Origin: Marinobacterium litorale DSM 23545
GTDB lineage: Bacteria; Pseudomonadota; Gammaproteobacteria; Pseudomonadales; Balneatricaceae
Direction of reading: 5' to 3'
Assembly: GCF_000428985.1 (NCBI RefSeq)
Contig: NZ_AUAZ01000010.1
Coordinates: 79,053 to 143,052 of the forward strand
DNA: 64,000 nt
The notes beneath the pieces were generated by a model. The model made no database searches. It had not been told where the DNA came from and saw only the letters and a program-made list of their open reading frames with translations. Positions 18,622-27,493 of the stretch are shown here, piece after piece. A program made the position numbers and the translations under genes. The first letter of the stretch is position 1. The number at the start of each line of letters is the position of its first letter.

Positions 18622-21482
18622 TCGATTGCCCGGGGCTCGATCAGACGCTCCATCACGCTGATTAGCTGGTCCAGGCTCTGCCTTAGGGGGGAAACCATGC
18701 CGCGTGCGGGGGCAAGGTGCTCCCGGTTTAGTAAAGAGAGTATCTGGTCCGTGATCTGGTGATAATGATCATGACAGCTGATCAGATCGCTCATGATCGG
18801 ATGAGAACCATATCGCTGTTCCCCGGTTTCCTCCAGCCATTGATCAAAGCGACAGGCGTGGGAGTCAGGGGGATTTCCGAGGCCCTCGGACAGATAGGCT
18901 TCCAGCGAACGCACCCACGCGCGTTGCTCCACAATCGCGAAAAGGATGGGGAGGTCATCGTCATTGATGCGTGTGCGTCCGTTCCAGCTGGGGTCGGGGC
19001 GCCAGCGCGCGATCCATCCCGGTATTTCATCGCCGGGCATGGGGCGGGCGATGCCATATCCTTGGGCAAGGTGGCAGCCTAAAGAAAGCAATACGGCGCC
19101 TTGAGCCGTCGTTTCCATGCCTTCAGCAATGGTTTGTCGATGAAAGGCGTCGGCCAACCCCTGAACGCCTTCAAGAATAGTCAGGTCCTCGGGATCGTCC
19201 AGCATGTCGCGCACGAATGTCTGGTCGATTTTGAGTATTTTTGCCGGCAGGCGCTTTAAGTGGGTCAGTGTGGAGTAACCGGTACCGAAATCGTCCAGAG
19301 CAAACTCCACGCCCAGATCCGCGCAGCGGGTGATGATCCGGCTGATCTCTTCCACATCTTCGAGCGCGCCGGTCTCCAGAATTTCCAGCTCCAGGTCCCC
19401 AGGACTCAGTGCCGGGTGGCGCTCAAGACATTGTTGCAGCGTCTCCATAAAATCGGGCGCACAGAGCTGACGGTTATCAACATTAACGCTGACTGGCAGG
19501 TGCAGCCCTTCATAAATCCAACGCTCCGCTTGTGTGGCGGCGGTTTCAAGGACCCAGCGGCCCAGCTCCACTGATACGGGGTCGTCGGCAATGGCCGGTA
19601 GGAATGTGCCGGGCAGGAGCAGACCACGCTCCGGATGTTCCCAGCGAATCAGTGCTTCGACGCCGATAACCTGCCCCGTACGGAGGTTAACCTTGGGCTG
19701 GTAATGGAGCCGAAATTCCTCCCGGGCGAGGGCGAGGCGTATGTGCTCGATCTCCTCGTGATGTCCTCGGACGGCACGGTCACGCTCGGAGTCGAACAGC
19801 GCAAAACGGTTTCTTCCCGATTGTTTTGCGAGGTACATCGCTTGATCCGCTTGCCGGATCAACTGATCGCCATCGACGTCAGTGAACTGTGGAAAAAAAG
19901 TGACGCCAATGCTGGCGCTGACTTTTACTGTGACATTGCCGATGTCGACAGGTACAGAGACCACATCCAGCAGACGCTCCATTACTGGCGTGGCCTCTTC
20001 AGGGTGTTCGAGATCCAGGAAGACACCGATGAACTCGTCGCCTCCAATTCGAGCCAGCGTATCGCCTTCGCGGAGGCAGCGATTGAGGCGCTGGGACAGA
20101 ATCGAAAGTAATTGATCCCCCAAGGCGTGCCCGAACTGATCGTTAACCTCCTTGAAACCGTCCAGGTCTAGATAAGCCACAGCAACCTGTGTATTCCGGC
20201 GCTGACACTGTGTCATCGCCTGGTGCAGTCGGTCGGATAAAAGCGAGCGATTGGGTAGCTTGGTTAACGGGTCGTAATGGGCGATATGTTCGAGTTGAGC
20301 CTGCTGTTCTTTCAAAGCGGTTACATCGGAGAACAGGGAAACATAGCGGATTATTTTGCCCTGGTTATTACGCACCGCACTGGTAGTCTGCATGGCCGCG
20401 TAAACACTGCCATCTTTGCGACGGTTCCAGATTTCGTCATGCCATTGCCCGTCCGTTTCCAGCGTTTTCCTCATAGTGGCGTAAAACGCGTCATCATGTC
20501 GCCCGGAATGAAGAATGCTGGTGTTTTGTCCGATGATCTCTTTTCGTTGGTATCCGGTGATATCACAGAAAGCGTCATTGACGTCCAGGATCGAGCCATC
20601 TGCCTGGGTGACCAAAATACCTTCTTTGGCGTGCTCAAATACGCTGGCTGATTGGCGCAAACTGGCCTCTGCCAGCTTTCGCTCGGTAATATCCTCAATG
20701 ATGCCTTCAAAGAGTACGTTCCCTGTCGGATCGACGCGTTTGCGTGCGGTAACCGACCCCCACAGTGGTGTGCCGTCCAGCCGGACCAGCTCGATTTCGC
20801 GGCCATGTATTTCTCCTGCCGCGATTAGATCATCGCTGAGCTGTTGGCGCTCTTCCGGGTTACGGTAGAGTTTGACGACGGGTTGTTGAATAAGAGTCTG
20901 GGCTGAGTCAGCTCTGAACATCTGCACCATTGCCTGGTTCACTTCCACGAAGCTTCCATCGGCTCCGGGTGCATTTCGGTATACGCCAATGGGCAGGGCT
21001 TTAAAGAGATGTTTGTACTCTTTGAGGTGGTCTCTGTACTGATTTGCGAGCGTGACATCGTGAATGATCGAATGCAGGTATTGCTTGCCACCGATCACGA
21101 TGGGGCCGGAGTAAACCTGAACATCCCGAACTTCGCCATTGGCCAGTTTGTGTTGGAATTCGAAGTAACGACGCTCTTCACTTCGAGCACGCCGCATCTC
21201 GGCCTCAACATCCGATCTGGACAGTTGATTCAGGTCCTGAACTCGGTGGCACCGGATCTGATCAAGGGTGTAGCCGTAAAACCCCAGAGCGGCAGCGTTT
21301 GCATCAACGATCAGCCCTGAATCCGCGTCGATCAGGAGCTTGGGTGCGGTATTGCGGTGGAACATCTCTTGGTACAAGAGGTCACCATTGAGTGCGTCCA
21401 GAGTCTGTTGCGGGAGTGAGGGGCTTGTTTCGCTCCTCTCAGCTGTGGCCAGTAACTGGGGTTGAGCCGATGGCTTGGTCAT
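18609..21482 (-). CDS. PAS-PAS-PAS-GGDEF-EAL protein with C-terminal CZB-like domain
   Basis: 957 aa from ATG 21482; a GTG at 21533 would add 17 residues, and neither has a strong ribosome site. No TM segment. Three PAS domains (about 30-140, 150-270 and 275-390) precede GGDEF (ARIGGDEF near 477, REGD I-site) and EAL (VEALIRW near 609, DDFGTGYST, AEGME). Residues after about 845 are not explained by EAL. They read RAWVRSLEAYL, then HACRFDQWLEE, then SCHDHYHQIT, which resembles the zinc-binding CZB four-helix bundle (HxxW, CxxGxW, HxxxH). The first zinc-ligand His is a Gln here and the Gly of CxxGxW is Asp. A zinc- or redox-responsive input is possible by analogy with DgcZ, but altered ligands make this uncertain. 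Confidence 0.92.
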   Translation of the reverse strand: MTKPSAQPQLLATAERSETSPSLPQQTLDALNGDLLYQEMFHRNTAPKLLIDADSGLIVDANAAALGFYGYTLDQIRCHRVQDLNQLSRSDVEAEMRRARSEERRYFEFQHKLANGEVRDVQVYSGPIVIGGKQYLHSIIHDVTLANQYRDHLKEYKHLFKALPIGVYRNAPGADGSFVEVNQAMVQMFRADSAQTLIQQPVVKLYRNPEERQQLSDDLIAAGEIHGREIELVRLDGTPLWGSVTARKRVDPTGNVLFEGIIEDITERKLAEASLRQSASVFEHAKEGILVTQADGSILDVNDAFCDITGYQRKEIIGQNTSILHSGRHDDAFYATMRKTLETDGQWHDEIWNRRKDGSVYAAMQTTSAVRNNQGKIIRYVSLFSDVTALKEQQAQLEHIAHYDPLTKLPNRSLLSDRLHQAMTQCQRRNTQVAVAYLDLDGFKEVNDQFGHALGDQLLSILSQRLNRCLREGDTLARIGGDEFIGVFLDLEHPEEATPVMERLLDVVSVPVDIGNVTVKVSASIGVTFFPQFTDVDGDQLIRQADQAMYLAKQSGRNRFALFDSERDRAVRGHHEEIEHIRLALAREEFRLHYQPKVNLRTGQVIGVEALIRWEHPERGLLLPGTFLPAIADDPVSVELGRWVLETAATQAERWIYEGLHLPVSVNVDNRQLCAPDFMETLQQCLERHPALSPGDLELEILETGALEDVEEISRIITRCADLGVEFALDDFGTGYSTLTHLKRLPAKILKIDQTFVRDMLDDPEDLTILEGVQGLADAFHRQTIAEGMETTAQGAVLLSLGCHLAQGYGIARPMPGDEIPGWIARWRPDPSWNGRTRINDDDLPILFAIVEQRAWVRSLEAYLSEGLGNPPDSHACRFDQWLEETGEQRYGSHPIMSDLISCHDHYHQITDQILSLLNREHLAPARGMVSPLRQSLDQLISVMERLIEPRAIDHSL

Positions 21483-21745
21483 CCGACAAAGAAGCTCCGG
21501 TTTCAGATACGCCAGGGTATTTTGTAATGGCACGCCGTAAGTGGCTGAAACGAGTGCGTTATGGGTACCTTAATGGAGAAATCCTACTGTGTGAGGCGCG
21601 CCGGGTCCAGCGTCCGTTTTGATCGAGAACAACTGGATATCAGGTCTTTGACAATCGACCCCAATATGCGTCCAAAGAGGGCAGACAGGGCGAAAAGATT
21701 CATGCATCATAGACTAAAGTCGTAGCTTTCCGGTCAGATGCTCCC

Positions 21746-22984
21746 ATGCGCGTTCACCCGCTCAGACAACAGGTTATCAGCGAAGTCCACGCCCGCCCGT
21801 TTCAGAAGCTTTATTCGCCGCTGGCGTTAATCCACGTGGCAGTGATCCTTGATCCCCAGACCCGGCTGTCACAGGTGCAGCATGGTGTTATTGATATGGC
21901 CCAGGATATGGGGCTGGCTGATGCCCCGTTAAGTTCCTTTTTCTTCTGTCAGAATGAGCATGTTGGGCTGCGCTTTGAAGTGCATAATGAGTTCTATACG
22001 CTCACGGCTTATCGTTTTGGTAGTGAGCAGCTGCCTGACGATTTTATGTCCAGGATTGAAAAGCTGGATGGCGCTTTCCTCTGTGGTTGCGAGGTTGTCT
22101 GCTCCGACCAGGTGGAGGATGTGGACACTTGGGTACGAAGTCAGTTTAAGCACCAGATCGTCGGCTCCGAAGTGATGGGGGGAGCCGCCCGTGTCTGGAC
22201 CGACTTTTACCACCGGGAAGAGAGCGGGCTGACCCGGCTGCAGGTCCTTGATCTTGCTCTCTCTTCTTACCAGCGGGGGCGATTGCTACAACGTCTGTGT
22301 GAGATCGAGGTGTATCGACATGTTGCGCTGCTGGCGCTGCCCGATGCCACACGTGCCATGCCGCGTATCACCCGGTTCGATCAGAACCTGGCTCAGATCA
22401 GCGCACGGATGTCGTCAGAGCCCGCCGCCGACCTGCTGGATGAGTTAACCGACCTGGCTGGGGATGTGGAGGCTTTGGCTGCGGGTACCGCCAACCGGTT
22501 TGCCGCGACAGAAGCTTACTTTGCTGTGTTGGATAAGCGCATCGAAGAGCTGCGCGAAACCCGAATCGAAGGGCTGCAGACCATCGAACAGTTTATGGAA
22601 CGCCGTGCAGACCCTGCCCATCGCACCTGCCGCTCCGCCGGTGTGCGGATCGAAAAGCTATCGAACCGGATTGCGCGAACCAGCGAAATGATTCGCTCTC
22701 AGGTTGATCTATCGACCGAGCAGCAGGTGAGGGATCTGTTGGCAACATTGAGCGGTCGAGCGCGCTCTCAGTTGCGTCTGCAGGCGAAACTCGAGGGTTT
22801 CACCGTTATCGTGGTGACCTACTACGCGTTTGACCTTATAGAGAGGACGCTGCGCAATACGATTCCGGTGGAAAAGATGCTGGATGTCGCGCTGTTTATC
22901 CTCAGCGGCGGCGTCCCGTTAATAGCGTTGGTGCTTTGGCTTTATATCCGGCGCATGTTGAAGGGTATTGAAGACGATGAGTAG
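21746..22984 (+). CDS. DUF3422 family membrane protein
   Basis: 412 aa. The N-terminus (HPLRQQVISEVHARPF) is the hallmark of DUF3422, a conserved proteobacterial family of unknown function. Residues 220-345 are helical and coiled-coil-like, with a conserved RRADPAHRTC segment. Two hydrophobic segments near the C-terminus (about 352-372 and 380-402) end in a short basic tail (YIRRMLKG). This indicates a large N-terminal cytosolic domain anchored by a C-terminal hairpin. The gene is convergent with corA and has an 8-bp poly-free gap with no visible terminator. The ATG start at 21746 lacks an obvious ribosome site. Confidence 0.9.
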   Translation: MRVHPLRQQVISEVHARPFQKLYSPLALIHVAVILDPQTRLSQVQHGVIDMAQDMGLADAPLSSFFFCQNEHVGLRFEVHNEFYTLTAYRFGSEQLPDDFMSRIEKLDGAFLCGCEVVCSDQVEDVDTWVRSQFKHQIVGSEVMGGAARVWTDFYHREESGLTRLQVLDLALSSYQRGRLLQRLCEIEVYRHVALLALPDATRAMPRITRFDQNLAQISARMSSEPAADLLDELTDLAGDVEALAAGTANRFAATEAYFAVLDKRIEELRETRIEGLQTIEQFMERRADPAHRTCRSAGVRIEKLSNRIARTSEMIRSQVDLSTEQQVRDLLATLSGRARSQLRLQAKLEGFTVIVVTYYAFDLIERTLRNTIPVEKMLDVALFILSGGVPLIALVLWLYIRRMLKGIEDDE

Positions 22985-22996
22985 GGGGTGCCTCGC

Positions 22997-23953
22997 TCAG
23001 AGCCAACCCTTGCGTTTGAAGTACCAGTACGGAGCGATGCCGGATGCGACCATCAGTCCCAGTGCCCAGGGGTAGCCAAGCATCCACTCCAGCTCCGGCA
23101 TCTGCTCGAAGTTCATGCCGTAGATGCTGGCAACCAGGGTCGGTGGCAGAAAGACAACGGCGGCGATGGAAAAGGTCTTGATGATCTGGTTTTGTTGAAT
23201 ATTGATAAAGCCCAGAGCCGCATCCATCAGGAAGTTGATCTTCTCGAACATGAATGTGGCGTGGGACATCAGCGTATCCAGGTCGCGCAACAACTCCCGA
23301 CAGTTTTCCTGTTGATCGGGGAACTGGCGGATATGGCGCAAAAGAAAGGAGATGGAACGCTGAGTATCCATCAGCACCAGCCTCATCTTGCCGTTGCTGT
23401 CCTCCAGCTTGGCCAGTCGGTCCAGTGATTCTTCCATTTCGCCACTGACTCGGTTCTCGAGTACCAGCGTACTGACCGATTCCAGCTCCCGATGAAGGTC
23501 TTCCAGTTGGTCCGCCAGGTTGTCCACTTTCTGGTCGAACAGGGATGTGAGTACCTGCAGCGGCGTGCTGGCTTCAATCCAGCCACGGCGGGCGCGCAGT
23601 CGCATCAAACGGAAATCTGCCAGCTCCACATCACGTATACTCAGCAGTCGATCAGGTTTTAAGGTAAACGCAACGGTGGATGTGTGATGACGCCCCTCCG
23701 CCTGATACAGAAACAGCGAGTGGACATGGATATCCTGCCCTTCCATAAAGTAGCGGGCACTGGATTCGATCTCCTCCACTTCATGCGCATCAGGCAGACT
23801 TTCCGGGTAGAGCGACTCCACCAGCCAGCGCTCTTCTTCGTTAGGCTCTTGCAGGTCGATCCAGCTGACTTCTCGCAGCGTTGTCGCCGCACTGTGGTGC
23901 TCCAGCTCACACTCGATAAGGTGATCCTGTTTTATCGAGAACGCCCGCATCAT
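22997..23953 (-). CDS. corA: Magnesium/cobalt transporter CorA
   Basis: 318 aa, matching the usual length of about 316. The start is ATG 23953 with AGGAGG 8 nt upstream; the frame stays open further upstream without a ribosome site. CorA forms a pentameric inner-membrane channel for Mg2+. An acidic, helical cytosolic N-terminal domain and a long stalk helix lead to TM1, ending in the signature YGMNFEQMPEL. TM2 follows, and the basic C-terminus YFKRKGWL is almost identical in style to enterobacterial CorA. It is the second gene of an operon with a CaCA antiporter, 13 bp downstream of it, which fits joint divalent-cation homeostasis. Confidence 0.96.
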   Translation of the reverse strand: MMRAFSIKQDHLIECELEHHSAATTLREVSWIDLQEPNEEERWLVESLYPESLPDAHEVEEIESSARYFMEGQDIHVHSLFLYQAEGRHHTSTVAFTLKPDRLLSIRDVELADFRLMRLRARRGWIEASTPLQVLTSLFDQKVDNLADQLEDLHRELESVSTLVLENRVSGEMEESLDRLAKLEDSNGKMRLVLMDTQRSISFLLRHIRQFPDQQENCRELLRDLDTLMSHATFMFEKINFLMDAALGFINIQQNQIIKTFSIAAVVFLPPTLVASIYGMNFEQMPELEWMLGYPWALGLMVASGIAPYWYFKRKGWL

Positions 23954-23966
23954 GTCAGGATCCTCC

Positions 23967-24965
23967 TCAGCTGGTTGCCGTGCTGATGACGGTGTAAACC
24001 AGATAGCCTGTATAAACAGCGTAGACGATCGTGAGTAAACCACCTTCGAGGCGGTTTATATGGCCGGCCTTGCGAATACCGTAACCGAGCACAAAGAGCG
24101 AGAGGGTCAGGCCCGCCATGACAACCCAGTCTCGATACAGCACTTCAGGCTCTACCATCATCGGATGGATGGAGCCTGCGATGCCGACAACCGCCAGGGT
24201 GTTGAACATATTCGACCCGATCACATTCCCCAGTGCCAGGTCATGCTCGTTTTTACGAACGGCCACGATGGAGGACGCAAGCTCGGGCAGCGATGTCCCA
24301 ATGGCGACCACTGTCAGGCCAATGATCAGATCTGAGACGCCCAGTGCCTGAGCAATATCCACGGCGCCCCAGACCAACACCCGGGAGCTGATCACGAGTA
24401 GGACAAGCCCCACAAAAAGCCAGATCAAAGCAGGTTTGAGGGCCATCAGCTCTTCATCGAGCTCATGCTCAAAATCGCTACCCAGCGCGTCGCCACGCTG
24501 TCGCATCCCCATCCAGATCGACCAGCCCATGCTGAATGCAAAGACCACCAGCAGAACGATCGCGTCCAGCCTGGAGATTTCGCCATCGATCAGCTGATAG
24601 CCGGCCAAAAGGGTAACCGCGGCCAGCACCGGCAGCTCTTTGCGCAGAATCTGCGAATGAACGGCAATCGGGCTCAGGAGCGCAGTGACACCGAGAATTA
24701 ACGCGATGTTGGTTATATTTGAGCCGTAACCATTACCCAGCGCAAGGCCTGGATTTCCTTGTACAGACGCCAGAGCGGATACCACCATCTCCGGTGCGGA
24801 TGTGCCGAAACCGATGATGACCATGCCAATCAAAAGTGTTGGCATGCCCAGATGTTTCGCGGTTGCTGCTGCACCATCCACGAAGCGATCAGCACTCCAA
24901 ACCAACAGCGCCAGTCCACCAATAACGGCTAAGATCGCCAGTAACATCCACTCACTCCCGGTCAT
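23967..24965 (-). CDS. Calcium/sodium antiporter of the CaCA family (YrbG-like)
   Basis: 332 aa, about ten hydrophobic segments in two inverted halves. The two alpha-repeat motifs are clear: GFGTSAPEMVVSALAS near residue 55 and IGTSLPELASSIVAVRKNEHDLALGNVIGSN-type sequence near 220. These form the cation path of Na+/Ca2+ exchangers. An acidic cytosolic loop (DFEHELDEELMALK) separates the halves. It lies upstream of corA in the same operon. Transport direction and ion are inferred from family membership. Confidence 0.93.
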   Translation of the reverse strand: MTGSEWMLLAILAVIGGLALLVWSADRFVDGAAATAKHLGMPTLLIGMVIIGFGTSAPEMVVSALASVQGNPGLALGNGYGSNITNIALILGVTALLSPIAVHSQILRKELPVLAAVTLLAGYQLIDGEISRLDAIVLLVVFAFSMGWSIWMGMRQRGDALGSDFEHELDEELMALKPALIWLFVGLVLLVISSRVLVWGAVDIAQALGVSDLIIGLTVVAIGTSLPELASSIVAVRKNEHDLALGNVIGSNMFNTLAVVGIAGSIHPMMVEPEVLYRDWVVMAGLTLSLFVLGYGIRKAGHINRLEGGLLTIVYAVYTGYLVYTVISTATS

Positions 24966-25138
24966 CGAAAAAAATCTGGGCGCTACTATACCAGTTAGTA
25001 GGCAACAGCTCAGGTGTGATGCGCACTTAAGCGACGATTTCGACTGTTATTCAGCAGGGGCAGGGCGTGATGTTTCCGTCTGATTTGTAGAGGATCAAGG
25101 CACCAGGGCGCAGGCAGCCAGAAAGTTTAAATCCGGGC

Positions 25139-25166
25139 TTGTGCTTTCAAATCAGTCTGATAGAAT
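25139..25166 (+). promoter_or_regulatory. Probable sigma-70 promoter of tRNA-Ser
   Basis: TTGTGC at 25139-25144 and TAGAAT at 25161-25166, separated by 16 nt, about 50 nt upstream of the tRNA 5' end. The region from the antiporter start to here (24966-25138) shows no gene. Confidence 0.55.
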
Positions 25167-25215
25167 GCGCAGCCACTTGAGTCGGCGCCCTCAATAAGCG
25201 CTCTCAGGGAAATGC

Positions 25216-25303
25216 GGTGAGGTGTCCGAGTGGCCGAAGGAGCACGCCTGGAAAGTGTGTATGTCGAAAGGCATCGAGGGTTCGAATCCCTCCCTCACCG
25301 CCA
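25216..25303 (+). tRNA. tRNA-Ser (anticodon GGA)
   Basis: 88 nt including encoded CCA. The acceptor stem GGTGAGG (25216-25222) pairs with CCTCACC (25293-25299); G discriminator, CCA at 25301-25303. The anticodon arm CACGC-CTGGAAA-GTGTG places GGA at 25250-25252, reading UCC/UCU. A long variable arm, typical of serine tRNA, lies between the anticodon and T arms. The T loop TTCGAAT is canonical. Its 3' end is repeated 133 bp downstream. Confidence 0.97.
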
Positions 25304-25330
25304 TAAAATTTCGTTTTAAATCAATAAGTT

Positions 25331-25355
25331 GCTGACATTGTGGTCGGCTTTTTTT
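25331..25355 (+). terminator. Rho-independent terminator of tRNA-Ser
   Basis: GCTGAC (25331-25336) pairs with GTCGGC (25343-25348, one G-T pair) over a 6-nt loop, followed by seven T. It lies 28 bp after the tRNA and between the two copies of the tRNA 3' end. Confidence 0.65.
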
Positions 25356-25413
25356 GTTTTGAACGGGTGTATGGGAACAATCTGGGAATAAGTTATTGAT
25401 TGTACAGGGTGGT

Positions 25414-25437
25414 TTCGAATCCCTCCCTCACCGCCAT
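25414..25437 (+). repeat. Duplicated 3' end of tRNA-Ser, probable attachment-site remnant
   Basis: A 24-bp exact copy of the tRNA-Ser 3' part (original at 25281-25304, from TTCGAATC through CCGCCAT). No D arm or anticodon arm accompanies it, so it is not a second tRNA. Such direct repeats arise when an integrase inserts an element into a tRNA gene. The 109 bp between the copies hold the tRNA terminator, an AATCAATAA inverted repeat (25319-25327 and 25393-25401) and a tandem GGGAACAATCTGGGAATA, but no gene. Confidence 0.7.
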
Positions 25438-25699
25438 CGAATTCAGAAGCCCTGTTCGTAACCCGGACGGGGCTTCTTCGTATCTGGATACCGCCCAACC
25501 TCTCTCCATGCCAGGCTTGCTTGTTACGTTTGCGCACCCTCCCGCTGAGCAATGTCAACCAATCAGCCTACTCGTTGTGTACTTTCGCCATTACGCTGCT
25601 GTTTCTAGGCGCCCTGATACGTCCAATGGGTTATATTTAAACTGTATTGTGATTGCGTGTTATCAGAGATTTTCTATTTCCTGAGAAAGGCGGCGCGAC
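25438..25699. other. Intergenic region before the 7TM-DISM cyclase, no gene seen
   Basis: An open frame at 25400-25684 crosses the att-like repeat and has no credible start. The stretch probably holds the promoter of the diguanylate cyclase, and I cannot point to a clear -35/-10 pair. Confidence 0.4.
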
Positions 25700-27490
25700 G
25701 TGGTCAGGTTTGTACGCATGCTGTTGGGGTTGGCCCTGGCGTCCTGGGTTGGTTTTGTCACTCCTGTTTGGGCTGACGAAGTTGTACCCGTGGTGGTCGA
25801 CCTTGAACAAGGCTGGGAGTACCGCTGGGGTGACTCACCCTTCGACACAGATGGAACCCCCAGGTGGACTCGAGAAAGCAATGCGGAAGATCAGTGGCGA
25901 TCTATAGGTTTCCCGTCTAACCCACCAGGCCGGAGCGGCCGCGAAAATGTCTGGTACCGGGTCCCGGTGCCGGAAGGTGATTGGCGCGATCCGGTTCTGT
26001 ATGTATTCAGTATCGATTTAATCGTCCAGGTCTATCTCGACGGGCGCATGATCTATAGCTACGGTGAGTTCGACGAGCGAGGTAAGGGCGAGTTTGCGGG
26101 CTGGCCCTGGCATATGATCCCTCTGCCTGACGGCAGTGAGGGGGAGTTTCTCTATTTTCGGGTATTTTCCAACTATCTGGATATTGGCCTTTGGGGCGAG
26201 GTCAAGATCATGGAGCGGATGACGCTGTTTGAATATGTCATCGCGAACTCGGTAGAGGGGCTCGTCATTGGCGGCTTTAGCCTGTTGCTGGCTACGGTGG
26301 CGCTGCTGTTCGCCAGTATGCAGCAGACACAGCGGCAGATTTTTGTGGCAACGGCCCTCTATGCGTTTGCTTCAGGTGCCGTCGTTTTGGCTAAGAGCCC
26401 TGCAAGCCAGCTGATCTGGCAGGCACCATTGGCATGGGACTTTATTGGAGCGATGGGGTATTTTGCGATTCCCGTTGCTATGGCGCTGTTGCTGGAGCAG
26501 TGGTTTTCCCGCTCTGTAGGCCGTCTATACCGCAGTATTTGGCGGTTTTTCCTGATGTTTTTACTGGGCTCCGCCCTGATGTCGGCATCGGGGTGGGTGC
26601 CGGTTTCCACACTCTACCCTATCTTTGATTTGCTGTTTGCGGGTGCCCTGGTTGCGCTCTTTGTCCCCGCACTTCGATTCCTGAGAGAGTACTCGGCTGA
26701 CCAGAAGCTCATACTTTCTGCGTTGGGTGTTTTAAGCCTGCTGCTGTTGGTTGATATGGCTGTGGCGCACGGCTTTTTGCCTTGGGATAACGTACCTGTG
26801 GCCTGGGGCTCCCTGGTCTTCCTGTTGGCCGTCATTTGGATTTCACTGCGCTTTTTTGTACGGACGCAAAAGGAGCTAAGGCAATTGAACGTTTCTCTTG
26901 AGAAGCAGGTTCGTGCTCGGACGGTTGAGTTGGAGCGGCTCTCCTATGAAGACGCGTTGACTGGCTTAAAAAACCGGCGTTTCTTTGACGAGGTGTTCGA
27001 GCGAGAAGTGGCGTTGTCACATCGTGAGTCACTGCCTATAAGCGTCCTGATCTGTGATCTGGATAAATTTAAGGTATTTAACGATACCCATGGCCACTCC
27101 GCTGGTGATGAGGCCTTGCGGCATGTAGCCAGAGTTTTGACTCAGGTGTTCCGCCAAACAGATTTGATCTGTCGTTACGGGGGAGAAGAATTCGTCGTGA
27201 TTATGCCAGGTGCCGACGGCACAAATGCACTGGAAAAGGCGGAGCAGCTTCGTTATGCCGTTGCTGCCGATTCAGTAACCAGCAAGGGCGCTGAACTGGG
27301 CTATATTACACTTTCGGTAGGCGTAGCTTCGTGGCCGGGAATCGAGAGTGATGCAATGGGGCTGTTAAGTGCTGCTGATCAAGCACTGTATCGCGCAAAA
27401 CGATACGGCCGCGATCGTGTGGAGGTGGCGATGGGAGAGTCGGCTCAGGCTCACCGTGACGGCCACCAGGGTGGACCGTCACGGGCTTGA
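25700..27490 (+). CDS. 7TM-DISM diguanylate cyclase
   Basis: 596 aa from GTG 25700 with GAAAGG 9 nt upstream. A signal peptide (about 26 residues, ending PVWA) precedes an extracytoplasmic domain of about 140 residues. That domain has the galactose-binding-like DISMED pattern (NVWYRVPVPEG, YSYGEFDERG, YFRVFSNY). Seven TM segments (about 185-390) and a short coiled coil lead to GGDEF (RYGGEEF near 493). An RQTD I-site lies five residues earlier, so an active and feedback-inhibited cyclase is predicted. 7TM-DISM receptors are thought to sense carbohydrates or other small ligands outside the inner membrane. The gene converges on the DUF4214 gene with a 3-bp gap. Confidence 0.93.
   Translation: MVRFVRMLLGLALASWVGFVTPVWADEVVPVVVDLEQGWEYRWGDSPFDTDGTPRWTRESNAEDQWRSIGFPSNPPGRSGRENVWYRVPVPEGDWRDPVLYVFSIDLIVQVYLDGRMIYSYGEFDERGKGEFAGWPWHMIPLPDGSEGEFLYFRVFSNYLDIGLWGEVKIMERMTLFEYVIANSVEGLVIGGFSLLLATVALLFASMQQTQRQIFVATALYAFASGAVVLAKSPASQLIWQAPLAWDFIGAMGYFAIPVAMALLLEQWFSRSVGRLYRSIWRFFLMFLLGSALMSASGWVPVSTLYPIFDLLFAGALVALFVPALRFLREYSADQKLILSALGVLSLLLLVDMAVAHGFLPWDNVPVAWGSLVFLLAVIWISLRFFVRTQKELRQLNVSLEKQVRARTVELERLSYEDALTGLKNRRFFDEVFEREVALSHRESLPISVLICDLDKFKVFNDTHGHSAGDEALRHVARVLTQVFRQTDLICRYGGEEFVVIMPGADGTNALEKAEQLRYAVAADSVTSKGAELGYITLSVGVASWPGIESDAMGLLSAADQALYRAKRYGRDRVEVAMGESAQAHRDGHQGGPSRA
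27454..27484. terminator. Inverted repeat inside the last codons of the cyclase gene, possible bidirectional terminator
   Basis: CCGTGACGG (27454-27462) pairs perfectly with CCGTCACGG (27476-27484), extended inward by CCACC/GGTGG. It lies in the end of one gene and 10 bp from the stop of the convergent DUF4214 gene, with no T run. Confidence 0.45.
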
Positions 27491-27493
27491 GGG

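Noticed and set aside
25414..25437. Second serine tRNA
   Set aside because: Only the T arm and acceptor 3' half are repeated; there is no D arm or anticodon arm.
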